Shown: positions 45,309 to 53,634 of the stretch, in pieces
How the letters are laid out: the number at the start of each line of letters is the position of its first letter
Numbering within the stretch: the stretch's first letter is position 1
Source: Streptomyces sp. NBC_01276
GTDB taxonomy: Bacteria; Actinomycetota; Actinomycetes; Streptomycetales; Streptomycetaceae
Direction: 5' to 3'
NCBI RefSeq assembly: GCF_041435355.1
Contig: NZ_CP108442.1
Coordinates: forward strand, 2,232,001 to 2,296,000
Length of the DNA: 64,000 nt
The notes under the pieces: generated by a model
Seen by the model: only the letters and a program-made list of their open reading frames with translations
Told to the model about the DNA's origin: nothing
The model's database searches: none
Made by a program: the position numbers and the translations under genes

Positions 45309-48300
45309 TCAGCCCTTCTCCAGGTACTGCTCCCGCTCGGTGTCCAGCAGGGCGTCCAGGGCGGTGCGCAGGCCGGGGAGGCCGGTCAGCTCGGGGTCGT
45401 CGGCGACCACGCGGGTGGCCTCCTCGCGGGCCTGGGCGATGACCTCCTCGTCCTCGATGACGGCGAGCATGCGCAGCGAGGAGCGCACGCCCGACTGGGC
45501 CTGGCCGAGGACGTCGCCCTCGCGGCGCTGCTCCAGGTCGATCCGGGAGAGTTCGAAGCCGTCGAGGGTGGCGGCGACGGCGGCGAGCCGGGCACGGGCC
45601 GGGCTGGCCTCGTGCATCTCGCTGACCAGCAGGCACAGGCCCGGGGCGGAGCCGCGGCCGACGCGGCCGCGCAGCTGGTGGAGCTGGGAGACGCCGAAGC
45701 GGTCGGCGTCCATGATCACCATGACCGTGGAGTTGGGGACGTTGACGCCGACCTCGATGACGGTGGTGGCCACGAGCACCTTGACCTCGCCGGCGGCGAA
45801 GCGGCGCATCACGTCGTCCTTGTCGGCGGGGTCCATCCGCCCGTGCAGGACCTCGACGCGGAGCCCGGCGAGCGGTCCCTTGGCGAGCTGCTCGGCGATC
45901 TCCAGCACGGCGAGCGGGGGGCGCTTGTCGCCGTCCTCCTCGGTGGCCTTCTTCTTCTTGGGCTCGTCCTCGCCGTCCCCGATCCGGGGGCAGACCACGT
46001 AGGCCTGGTGGCCGTTCTCGACTTCCTCACGGACGCGTTCCCAGGCCCGCGTGAGGAAGTGGGGCTTGTCCTTGGCGGGCACGACGTGGGTGGCGATCGG
46101 GGAGCGGCCGGCGGGCAGCTGGTCGAGGACGGAAGTCTCCAGGTCGCCGAAGACGGTCATCGCGACGGTGCGCGGGATGGGGGTGGCGGTCATGACGAGC
46201 AGGTGCGGGGGCTGCTTGCCCTTCGACCGCAGCGCGTCGCGCTGTTCGACGCCGAAGCGGTGCTGTTCGTCGACCACGACGAGGCCGAGGTCGTGGAACC
46301 GGACCTTTTCCTCGATGAGCGCGTGGGTGCCGATGACGATGCCCGCCTCTCCGGTGACCAGGTCGAGCAGGGCCTGGCGGCGGGCGGGCATGCCCATGGA
46401 GCCGGTGAGCAGCACCACTTTGGTGCCCTGGTCGGAGCCGCCGAGCATGCCGCCCTCGGCGAGCTCGCCCATCATCTCGGTGATGGACCGGTGGTGCTGC
46501 TGGGCGAGCACTTCGGTGGGCGCGAGCATCGCGGCCTGCCCTCCGCTGTCGACCACGGCGAGCATGGCCCGCAGGGCGACCATCGTGTTGTGCGTCACGG
46601 TGAAGTTGTCGGTCACGTAGGCGTGACTGGCGTGCTCGACGCTGATGCACTGCACCGGCTTGGGGCCGACATGCTCCACCGTCCGGATACTCCGCCGGAG
46701 GGTGCTGGACGTCGGCCTCGGCCGCACGCGTGCCGCCTTGCGCGGCAGCCGGAACGGCTCGAACTCCTCGGGCAGGGCGACGGAGACGTGGAAAGCGGCC
46801 TCCTCGGGCAGCACGCGAGCCCGGCCGCCGAGAGAGCGCACGAGCCAGGCCACGTCCTCCGCGAGCCGGAGAGATGCCGAGCGGAATGAGATACCCGTCC
46901 CGTCCGCGTGCAGCGTCCCGTCCGTGTCCATGAGCCCCTGAAGGACCGCCAAGCGGTCCTTGACCGGCGCGTTCTTGTAGACCTCCGGGACGAACTCGCC
47001 ATGGGGGCTCGCACCCCACAGCCCCAGATCGCGCACCGCCTGGATGACGGGATTCCGCCGGGTGCCGCCCCTCGGTCCGCTCGGCCGGATCGTGTAGTCG
47101 CAGGCGGATCCCGGCACCGCGGCCATCTCGCAGTGCGGGGCGACCGCCGCCTCGGCGGCAGCCAGGATGTCTTGGTCCCTGGTGGACAGTCGCAGGTCGT
47201 GCCGGAAAGAGCCGTCGCCGATGAGCACGCCCATCAGATAGGGATCAAGTGGTGGGCGGTCATCGCTCCCGAGGTCCACGGGGACGGCCACCGGCAGGTA
47301 CCACTTTGAAGATCCATCGGCCTCGCGCAGGTCCGACCTGATCTCCCTCGTGGTCATGACCTTCGGCTCCTGGCCAGGGTGCCCTCCACGGCTCGTGCCG
47401 ACGATCCACAGGTGTTCGTCATCGCACTCGACAGAGCTCCCGTCCGAGAGCAGTACGCGCCACACATCGCGCACTCCCTGCGGGAAGACGCCCCCCACGA
47501 GGGCGATCTCGCCGGACGGCACCACCACCTCGTCCCCCACCCGGATGTCTCCCATGGGCCGGAACCCGGTGGGCGTCAGCACCAGCGAGTCGAGGGGTTG
47601 CGCTTTGCCCGAGCCGACCTCGCCCTGGAGGAGGCGGTGCATCGGGTGGCTGGTGGCGAGGTCGTCGAAGATCTCCCGGGACACGTTCTGCTGGCCGTCG
47701 GTGAGGGTGAAGGGGAGCTTCGCGTCGAAGGAGTCGAGGAGGCCGGCCGGGGCGGGGCGGCGGGGGACGGCGGGGAGCTGGGAGTCGGCGTGGCGGCGGC
47801 GGGCGAGGGCGACCTGGAGGACGAAGGCCTCGTCCCACTTCAGGCGTTGCCGCGCGTCCTCGATGTCGGCCTTGGCGGTGGGGCGGTGGATCTTGAGGAG
47901 GGCCTCGGTGAGCGGGACGAGCCCGCGGCCCTCGCGCAGGGTGGGCGGGAGGGGGTCCACGGTCTCCCGGGCGGCGGGCAGGACCGCGTCCACGCATTTG
48001 GCGATCTTCCAGGACTCCAGCTTGGCGCAGGCCGGGTAGATCGGGATGAGCCGGTTCGCGAAGGCGGTCGCCGCGTCCCCTTCGGAGGCGTCGGCGCCGA
48101 GGAGTTCGTAGGCGGGGTGCGAGAGCTGGAGCTTGCGGTTGAACATGCCGACCTTGCCCGCGAACATGGCGCGGGTTCCGGGCAGCAGGTCCTTGTGCGG
48201 TTTGTGGACGCCGGCTCCGAAGAAGACCAGCTGGAGCCGGCCGCTGCCGTCGGTGATGGTGACTTCGAGGCGTTTGCCCCGGCCGCCGTTGAAGGTCAGG

Positions 48301-48521
48301 ATCCGGGCGTCGGCGACCTGGGCGACGACCGTCACGTGCTCGTCGAGCTGGTCGGCGAGCTCGGTGAGCGGGGTCAGCTCGCCGCGCTCGGCGTACCGCC
48401 GGGGGTAGTGGTGGAGCAGGTCCAGGGCCGTGTGCAGGCCGAGCTGCTCGGCCAGCACCTTGGCGGTGGCGGGGCCGAGGGTCTTCTTGAGGTCTTCGTC
48501 GAGCGCGGGCACGTGTTCCAT
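45309..48521 (-). CDS. recG: ATP-dependent DNA helicase RecG, interrupted by an intein
   Basis: 1070-residue precursor; removing the 339-residue intein leaves 731 residues, the normal actinobacterial length. RecG remodels stalled replication forks and branched DNA. N-extein (306 residues): wedge/OB domain with HHYPRRYAERG, then LPFTLTDGQQNVSREIFDDL and LLQGEVGSGK. The intein follows directly. C-extein (425 residues) resumes with Thr (TMVALRAMLAVVDSGG), Walker B DEQHRFG, TATPIPRT, and helicase motifs HGRMDPADKD, TTVIEVGVNVPNST and QLHQLRGRVGRG. The frame is continuous, so there is no frameshift. ATG at 48521, 26 bp after the DAK2 gene. Confidence 0.96.
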   Translation of the reverse strand: MEHVPALDEDLKKTLGPATAKVLAEQLGLHTALDLLHHYPRRYAERGELTPLTELADQLDEHVTVVAQVADARILTFNGGRGKRLEVTITDGSGRLQLVFFGAGVHKPHKDLLPGTRAMFAGKVGMFNRKLQLSHPAYELLGADASEGDAATAFANRLIPIYPACAKLESWKIAKCVDAVLPAARETVDPLPPTLREGRGLVPLTEALLKIHRPTAKADIEDARQRLKWDEAFVLQVALARRRHADSQLPAVPRRPAPAGLLDSFDAKLPFTLTDGQQNVSREIFDDLATSHPMHRLLQGEVGSGKAQPLDSLVLTPTGFRPMGDIRVGDEVVVPSGEIALVGGVFPQGVRDVWRVLLSDGSSVECDDEHLWIVGTSRGGHPGQEPKVMTTREIRSDLREADGSSKWYLPVAVPVDLGSDDRPPLDPYLMGVLIGDGSFRHDLRLSTRDQDILAAAEAAVAPHCEMAAVPGSACDYTIRPSGPRGGTRRNPVIQAVRDLGLWGASPHGEFVPEVYKNAPVKDRLAVLQGLMDTDGTLHADGTGISFRSASLRLAEDVAWLVRSLGGRARVLPEEAAFHVSVALPEEFEPFRLPRKAARVRPRPTSSTLRRSIRTVEHVGPKPVQCISVEHASHAYVTDNFTVTHNTMVALRAMLAVVDSGGQAAMLAPTEVLAQQHHRSITEMMGELAEGGMLGGSDQGTKVVLLTGSMGMPARRQALLDLVTGEAGIVIGTHALIEEKVRFHDLGLVVVDEQHRFGVEQRDALRSKGKQPPHLLVMTATPIPRTVAMTVFGDLETSVLDQLPAGRSPIATHVVPAKDKPHFLTRAWERVREEVENGHQAYVVCPRIGDGEDEPKKKKATEEDGDKRPPLAVLEIAEQLAKGPLAGLRVEVLHGRMDPADKDDVMRRFAAGEVKVLVATTVIEVGVNVPNSTVMVIMDADRFGVSQLHQLRGRVGRGSAPGLCLLVSEMHEASPARARLAAVAATLDGFELSRIDLEQRREGDVLGQAQSGVRSSLRMLAVIEDEEVIAQAREEATRVVADDPELTGLPGLRTALDALLDTEREQYLEKG
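46587..47603 (-). mobile_element. RecG intein with LAGLIDADG homing endonuclease (339 residues)
   Basis: In-frame insertion between the Lys and Thr of the RecG P-loop (GEVGSGK / T). Block A starts AQPLDSLVLTPTGFRPMGD: the first residue is Ala, not Cys or Ser. Block B: SSVECDDEHLW, with the conserved His64. Endonuclease motifs: LDPYLMGVLIGDGS (acid D130) and LQGLMDTDGT (acid D228). Block F: CISVEHASHAYVTDNF; block G ends TVTHN, with Thr as the +1 residue. All splicing and cleavage residues look intact. Codon third positions are AT-richer than in the exteins (for example CCA CCA CTT GAT CCC TAT before motif 1, and GAT GGA TCT TCA), in line with recent acquisition. Confidence 0.95.
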
Positions 48522-48547
48522 TGCACACCATCGCGCTGACAAGGCCG

Positions 48548-50206
48548 CTATTCCACCCCGATGAGCAGCGGCGCCGAGTACCGGCCGCCCCGGTAGGTGA
48601 CCGTGTCGACGGCGAGGTGCCCGTGCTGCACGTACGCCTCCAGGCGCGCGGCGAGGGCGTCGGGGACCTCGGGGCCCAGGACCAGGGTGACCAGTTCGCC
48701 GCCGGAGCCGAGCATCCGCGCCAGGACCGCCTCGGCCGTCTCGGGCAGGCCGGCGCCGATGACGGCGACGTCGCCGTCGATCAGGCCGAGCACGTCGCCG
48801 GCCTGGCAGATGCCGGCGGAGGTGAAGGACTGCCGTTCGGCGACGGCCAGTTCTCCGTAGCGGGTGGCGCCGGCGGCGGCGGTCATGGCGACGACGTCCT
48901 CGTCGAAGCTGCCGTCCGGGTCGTGCACGGCGAGGGCGGCCAGGCCCTGGACCGCGGAGCGGGTGGGGATGACGGCGACCCGTACGCCGTCGGCGCGGGC
49001 CTGTTCGGCGGCGGCCGCGGCGGCGGCCCGCAGGTCGGCGGCGCCGGGCAGCAGGACCACCTCGCGGGCGTGGGCCCGGCGGATCGCGTCGAGCAGCACG
49101 GGGACGGCCGGCGGCTCGCCGGGGCGGGCCAGTACGGCGGTGGCGCCGGCCTCGCCGCACAGTCCGGCCAGCCCCTCGCCCTGGACGACGGCGACGACGG
49201 CCCGCTGGACGCGCGGGGCCCGCGCGAGGCGGCGCTCGTCGCCGAAGTGGGTGATGCGGATCCGGTAGGGCCGTCCGGCGACCACTCCCGCCTCGACGGC
49301 CGCGCCGGGGTCGTCGACGTGGACGTGGACGTTCCAGAGCGCGTCGCCGCCGACCACCACCAGGGAGTCGCCGAGCCCGTCGAGCGTGGCGCGCAGCTCC
49401 CCGACCGCCTCCTCGCCGGCCTCCAGCAGGTAGACCACCTCGTAGGCGGGTCCGCCCAGCTCCTCGGCGCACGGCCGGTCGTCCCGGGGGCCGGGCACGG
49501 CCCGGCCGCGTGCCGGTTCGGCCTCGGGTTCCTGTCCGGACAGCGCCTGCCACAGGGCTCCGAGTACGGCGACCAGCCCGCAGCCCCCGGCGTCGACGAC
49601 TCCGGCCCGCCCCAGCGCGGCGAGCTGGCCCGGGGTCTCGGCGAGGGCCGCGCGGGCTCCCTCGTAGGCGGCCCGCGCCACGTCGGCGGCGGTCGCGGCG
49701 GCTGCTCCGGCGGTCGCCGCGGCCCGGGCGGCGGCTCCGGCGACGGTGAGCATGGTGCCCTCGACCGGGTGCGCGACGGCCTGGTAGGCCTCCTCGGCGG
49801 CCCGGGTCAGGGCCCGGGCCAGCAGCGGGCCGCCGTCGCGGGCGTCGGGCTCGGCGCCCAGCACGTCGGCGACCCCGCGCAGCAGCTGGGCGAGGATCGT
49901 CCCGGAGTTGCCCCGGGCGCCTATGAGGGCGCCGTACGCGTAGGCCCGTACGGCCTCGGGCAGGGAGGGGGCGGCGGGTGTGCCGTCGGTCACGCGGGCG
50001 GGGGGGCCGGCGAAGGCCTCGGTCAGGGCGCGGTCCGCGGACTCGGCGGTGAGGTAGAGGTTCGTGCCGGTGTCGGCGTCCGCGACCGGGTAGACGTTGA
50101 TCGCGTCGATGTCCTCGCGGGCCCGGCCCAGTGCGGCCAGGGCCAGCGAGCTCCAGGTGCGCACCGCTTCGGCGTCGAGGGTGTGCGGGCCAGGCTCGTG
50201 CGCCAC
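48548..50206 (-). CDS. DAK2 domain protein (FakA/YloV-like)
   Basis: 552 residues. N-terminal DhaL-type domain: INVYPVADADTGTNLYLT binds nucleotide and Mg, and GARGNSGTILAQLLRG and GTMLTVAG follow. The C-terminal half resembles the FakA middle and C-terminal domains, with VHVHVDDPGAAVEAG. FakA phosphorylates fatty acids held by FakB in Gram-positives; whether it does so here is unknown. GTG at 50206 with AAGGAGGA upstream. It precedes recG by 26 bp, the order common in Gram-positives. Confidence 0.88.
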   Translation of the reverse strand: MAHEPGPHTLDAEAVRTWSSLALAALGRAREDIDAINVYPVADADTGTNLYLTAESADRALTEAFAGPPARVTDGTPAAPSLPEAVRAYAYGALIGARGNSGTILAQLLRGVADVLGAEPDARDGGPLLARALTRAAEEAYQAVAHPVEGTMLTVAGAAARAAATAGAAAATAADVARAAYEGARAALAETPGQLAALGRAGVVDAGGCGLVAVLGALWQALSGQEPEAEPARGRAVPGPRDDRPCAEELGGPAYEVVYLLEAGEEAVGELRATLDGLGDSLVVVGGDALWNVHVHVDDPGAAVEAGVVAGRPYRIRITHFGDERRLARAPRVQRAVVAVVQGEGLAGLCGEAGATAVLARPGEPPAVPVLLDAIRRAHAREVVLLPGAADLRAAAAAAAEQARADGVRVAVIPTRSAVQGLAALAVHDPDGSFDEDVVAMTAAAGATRYGELAVAERQSFTSAGICQAGDVLGLIDGDVAVIGAGLPETAEAVLARMLGSGGELVTLVLGPEVPDALAARLEAYVQHGHLAVDTVTYRGGRYSAPLLIGVE

Positions 50207-50447
50207 CGGGCGTTCCTCCTTGTGCGGGCCAGGGTTCACCGCAGGGTAACGAAGGACGGGCCCCGGCTCGGGACCCCGGGGCGGAGCCCGTCCCCGTCAT
50301 GGTAGTTTTCTTGGACCCAAGCAGTCGTTGTATGCTGCTCAGGTTGCCCGTCGAGAGTCGGGTCATTCGTCCGGCAAGCCACTTCAGATCTCTGATTCCG
50401 GTGCGCCGGATTCCACCGTAATTGCATCTGAAGTCTTGGAGTGACCT

Positions 50448-50633
50448 GTGGCTGCCAACTGCGACGTTTGCGCCAAGGGGCCGAGCTTCGGCAACAACAT
50501 CTCCCACTCGCACCGCCGCACCTCGCGTCGCTGGAACCCGAACATCCAGCGTGTCCGTGCCGTGGTCAATGGGACGCCGAAGCGCCTCAACGCCTGCACC
50601 TCGTGCATCAAGGCCGGCAAGGTCTCGCGCTGA
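50448..50633 (+). CDS. rpmB: 50S ribosomal protein L28
   Basis: 61 residues, starting [17 protein letters not shown]; four Cys (CDVC and CTSC) form a zinc-binding C+ version. Basic [15 protein letters not shown] motif. GTG at 50448. A candidate promoter upstream is TTCTTG, 17-bp spacer, TATGCT at about 50308-50337. It is divergent from the DAK2 gene and ends at a clear terminator. Confidence 0.95.
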   Translation: MAANCDVCAKGPSFGNNISHSHRRTSRRWNPNIQRVRAVVNGTPKRLNACTSCIKAGKVSR

Positions 50634-50674
50634 CGCCTCCCGTCGTCGTAGCGCAGCCCTTTCCGGTTGCCAAG

Positions 50675-50705
50675 AAGGCCGGTTCACCTCTGGTGAACCG
50701 GCCTT
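50675..50705 (+). terminator. Rho-independent terminator of rpmB
   Basis: Perfect 14-bp stem AAGGCCGGTTCACC, arms 50675-50688 and 50692-50705, loop TCT, followed by TTGTCTTTCC. Confidence 0.85.
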
Positions 50706-50769
50706 TTGTCTTTCCCGGGACGCTGCCGGGAGGGTGCGGGCGAGGGGTGCGGGGAGGGTGCGGGCGCGC

Positions 50770-51579
50770 TCAGCGCCACTGCCAGGCGTGATCGACGGGA
50801 CCGATGCCCGCGCCGAGCGCGAAGCCGGCCGCGATGGCGCCCGTGACGTACTCCTTGGCGGCCGTGACCGCCTCCGGGACGGCGAGGCCCTTGGCCAGGC
50901 CCGCCGCGACGGCGCTGGCGAGGGTGCAGCCCGTGCCGTGCGTGTGCCGGTTGTCGAGGCGCGGCGCGCGCAGCCACAGCTCCTCGGAGCCGTCGGTGAG
51001 CAGGTCCACGGCCTCACCGCCGTGGGCCGCGAGGTGGCCGCCCTTGATCAGCGCCCAGCGGGGGCCGTAGCCGAGGACGGCGTCGGCGGCCCGGCGCATG
51101 CCGTCCTCGTCGGTGACGGTCAGTCCCGTGAGCTGCGCCACCTCGTCCAGGTTCGGCGTCGCCACCGTGGCCCGCGGCAGCAGTTCCCGGCGCACGGCGT
51201 CCAGCGCGGAGGCGGCGAGCAGCGCGTCCCCGTGCTTGGAGACCCCGACGGGATCGACCACCACCGGAGCGTCCGTCGCGGCCAGCAGCCCGGCCACCGT
51301 TTCCACCAGTACGGCGGAGGACAGCATCCCGGTCTTGACGGCCTGGACCCCGATGTCGTCCGCCACGGCCCGGTACTGGGCGGTGACGGCCTCGGCGGGC
51401 AGCTCCCAGGCCCCCCGTACGCCGAGGGAGTTCTGCGCGGTCACCGCGGTGACGACGCTCATGCCGTGCACGCCGAGGGCGAGCATGGTCTTGAGGTCGG
51501 CCTGGATGCCCGCGCCGCCGCCGGAGTCGGATCCGGCGACGGTCAGGCACAAGGGCGGGTGCGGCACCGGCCGGCTCAC
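50770..51579 (-). CDS. thiD: Hydroxymethylpyrimidine / phosphomethylpyrimidine kinase ThiD
   Basis: 269 residues. Phosphorylates the pyrimidine half of thiamine. Signatures: [31 protein letters not shown], and the ATP-site block [21 protein letters not shown] at 51579 overlaps the thiL stop by 4 bp (GTGA), so both thiamine genes are translationally coupled. No TPP riboswitch was seen upstream of thiL. Confidence 0.94.
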   Translation of the reverse strand: MSRPVPHPPLCLTVAGSDSGGGAGIQADLKTMLALGVHGMSVVTAVTAQNSLGVRGAWELPAEAVTAQYRAVADDIGVQAVKTGMLSSAVLVETVAGLLAATDAPVVVDPVGVSKHGDALLAASALDAVRRELLPRATVATPNLDEVAQLTGLTVTDEDGMRRAADAVLGYGPRWALIKGGHLAAHGGEAVDLLTDGSEELWLRAPRLDNRHTHGTGCTLASAVAAGLAKGLAVPEAVTAAKEYVTGAIAAGFALGAGIGPVDHAWQWR

Positions 51580-52559
51580 TGGGACGGTCCCTCGGCGTCC
51601 GGATCGGCGCCGAAGTGGTCCCAGCCGCCGGTGCTGGTCCAGGGGGCGCCGTCCACGGTCACCTGGGGCAGCGCGGAGCGGTGCTGGACCTCCCCGATGA
51701 CCTTCCAGCGGGCCGGGAGCTTCACGTCGGACGGGAAGGTCGCCACGATGGCGTGGTCCTCGCCCCCGGTCAGCACCCACTGGAGCGGGTCCACGCCGAC
51801 GGCCTGGCCGATGTCGTGCATCTGGGTCGGGATGTCCACGGCCCCCGAGCGCACGTCGATGCGCACCTTGCTGGACTCGGCGATGTGCCCCAGGTCGGCG
51901 ATCAGGCCGTCGCTGACGTCGGTCATGGCGGTGGCGCCGAGTCCGGCGGCCGCGGGGCCCGCGTGGTACGGGGGCTCGGGGCGCCGGTGCGCCTCGACGA
52001 AGGCCCGCGGGGAGCGGAAGCCGCGCGAGAGCACCGCGTAGCCGGCCGCGGACCAGCCGAGCCAGCCCGTGACGGCCACGACGTCCCCGGGCCGGGCGCC
52101 GGAGCGCAGTACGGGCTCGTGGTTGCGCAGGTCGCCGAGGGCGGTGATGGAGACGGTGATGGTGTCGCCGCGCACGACGTCGCCGCCGACCACGGCCGCG
52201 CCCGCGACCTGGCATTCGTCACGGATGCCGTCCATCAGCTCGGTGGGCCAGGTGACCGGCAGTTCCGCCGGGACGACCAGGCCCAGGAGCAGCGCGGTCG
52301 GCACCGCTCCCATGGCGGCGATGTCGGCCAGGTTCTGCGCGGCGGCCTTGCGGCCGACGTCGTAGGCCGTGGACCAGTCGCGCCGGAAGTGCCTGCCCTC
52401 CAGCAGGATGTCCGTGCTCGCCACGACCCGCCGGTCGGGGGCCGACACCACCGCGGCGTCGTCGCCGGGTCCGAGCCGGACCGCCGGGGTGGTGGTGAGC
52501 CGTGAGGTGAGCTCCCGAATGAGCCCGAACTCCCCCAGCTCGCCCACAGTGCCCTTCAT
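51576..52559 (-). CDS. thiL: Thiamine-monophosphate kinase ThiL
   Basis: 327 residues. Makes thiamine diphosphate. PurM-like fold: [54 protein letters not shown] and [17 protein letters not shown] at 52559 with AAGGGG upstream. Coupled to thiD. The 242-bp region upstream is a divergent promoter region with an Lrp/AsnC-type gene. Confidence 0.95.
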   Translation of the reverse strand: MKGTVGELGEFGLIRELTSRLTTTPAVRLGPGDDAAVVSAPDRRVVASTDILLEGRHFRRDWSTAYDVGRKAAAQNLADIAAMGAVPTALLLGLVVPAELPVTWPTELMDGIRDECQVAGAAVVGGDVVRGDTITVSITALGDLRNHEPVLRSGARPGDVVAVTGWLGWSAAGYAVLSRGFRSPRAFVEAHRRPEPPYHAGPAAAGLGATAMTDVSDGLIADLGHIAESSKVRIDVRSGAVDIPTQMHDIGQAVGVDPLQWVLTGGEDHAIVATFPSDVKLPARWKVIGEVQHRSALPQVTVDGAPWTSTGGWDHFGADPDAEGPSQ

Positions 52560-52801
52560 CGCTGTGCCCCTTCTTGGCAAGTCCGCTTGCGGTCGCGAGC
52601 CGTCACAGCTCTGGGTACCGTCAACAGATACGTCAACTTCTGCTCTCCGTGCGCCCCGCTGTGCGTGGCGCCGGGCCCACGGGTCTCCCCGCAGCGCACG
52701 GCGACGCGGTACCGTGGCGTCTCTTCCCCGGGCCCGCCCGATCTCCCTGGGCCCATCCGAAGGTTAGGGGAAATGATCCTCGTGGCCGCCCTGGAGGTTC
52801 T

Positions 52802-53035
52802 GTGGTACAGGCGTACATCCTCATCCAGACCGAGGTGGGCAAGGCGTCGTTCGTCGCCGAGTCCATCGGAAAGATCGCGGGGGTGATCCAGGCCGAGGAC
52901 GTGACGGGTCCGTACGACGTGATCGTGCGCGCCCAGGCCGACACGGTCGACGACCTCGGCCGCATGGTGGTCGCCAAGGTCCAGCAGGTGGAGGGGATCA
53001 CCCGCACCTTGACCTGCCCCGTGGTCCATCTGTAG
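52802..53035 (+). CDS. Lrp/AsnC ligand-binding-domain protein (no DNA-binding domain)
   Basis: 77 residues, a stand-alone RAM (Lrp/AsnC C-terminal) domain: VQAYILIQTEVGKASFVAES, DVTGPYDVIVRAQADTVDDL and VEGITRTLTCPVVHL. No helix-turn-helix. Such proteins form dimers or oligomers that may bind amino acids; the function is unknown. GTG at 52802 with GGAGG 4-8 nt upstream. Confidence 0.88.
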   Translation: MVQAYILIQTEVGKASFVAESIGKIAGVIQAEDVTGPYDVIVRAQADTVDDLGRMVVAKVQQVEGITRTLTCPVVHL

Positions 53036-53055
53036 CCCCCGTCTACTCTTGGCCG

Positions 53056-53541
53056 GTGATGTCACTCCACCGCCGGCCGTTCCGTCTAGCCGCCCCACTG
53101 GTCCTGCTGGCCCTCGCGGGCTGCGCCCCGGGGGATTCCGGGGCCCGGGTGGATCCGCCGCCCGCTCCGCCGGCCGATGTCGCGGGGCTCTGTGCGTCGC
53201 TGCACAAGGAGCTCCCGGAGACGGTGGCGGGGCTGGCCCGGACCGCCACCGAGCCGGTGTCGGATCTGACCGCCGCGTGGGGCGGCTCGGCGATCGTACT
53301 GCGGTGCGGTATCCCCAAGCCCCCCGCGATGGCCGATCCGAAGCAGGAGGGCGTCGAGGTCAACGGCGTCGGATGGCTGTTGGAGAAGATGTCCGACGGC
53401 GGCTTCCGGTTCACCACCGGAGCACGGCTGGCGTACACGGAGGTCCGGGTCGACAAGGAGCATGCCACGGACGCGGGGATGCTGGTCGGTCTGTCCGCCG
53501 CCGTGGCCAAGTCGGTGCCGGTGGGCATCTCCTCCTACTGA
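53056..53541 (+). CDS. DUF3515 family lipoprotein
   Basis: About 161 residues. N-terminal lipoprotein signal: basic HRRPFR, hydrophobic LAAPLVLLALAGC with lipobox LAGC, so it is probably lipid-anchored outside the membrane. The mature part is a DUF3515 domain with a conserved Cys (LCASLHKELPETV; VLRCGIPKP). Function unknown. GTG at 53056 or ATG at 53059 start it; no clear ribosome-binding site, 20 bp after the preceding gene. Confidence 0.85.
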   Translation: MMSLHRRPFRLAAPLVLLALAGCAPGDSGARVDPPPAPPADVAGLCASLHKELPETVAGLARTATEPVSDLTAAWGGSAIVLRCGIPKPPAMADPKQEGVEVNGVGWLLEKMSDGGFRFTTGARLAYTEVRVDKEHATDAGMLVGLSAAVAKSVPVGISSY

Positions 53542-53570
53542 TCCCGCCGGACCCGCTCCCGCTCACACCG

Positions 53571-53610
53571 CCGCCCGTCGGCCGCCCCTCTCGGGGCGGA
53601 CGGCGGGCGG
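53571..53610. terminator. Bidirectional terminator between DUF3515 gene and ddlA
   Basis: 18-bp stem with one mismatch and one G-T pair, arms 53571-53588 and 53593-53610, loop of 4 nt, between convergent genes. Confidence 0.75.
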
Positions 53611-53634
53611 TCGGCTGTACGGGGCCGGGTGCGG

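Noticed and set aside
46587..47603. Insertion in recG considered as an intron, IS element or frameshifted pseudogene
   Set aside because: The frame is open through both junctions, intein blocks and His-Asn/Thr junction are complete, and no terminal inverted repeats, transposase or target duplication is seen.
48522..51017. Open frame continuing upstream of recG
   Set aside because: It runs antisense to rpmB and parallel to the DAK2 gene in another frame; RecG homology starts at ATG 48521.
52560..52801. TPP riboswitch upstream of thiL
   Set aside because: No conserved TPP-aptamer core (CUGAGA ... ACCUGAUCUGG type) was found in this divergent region.
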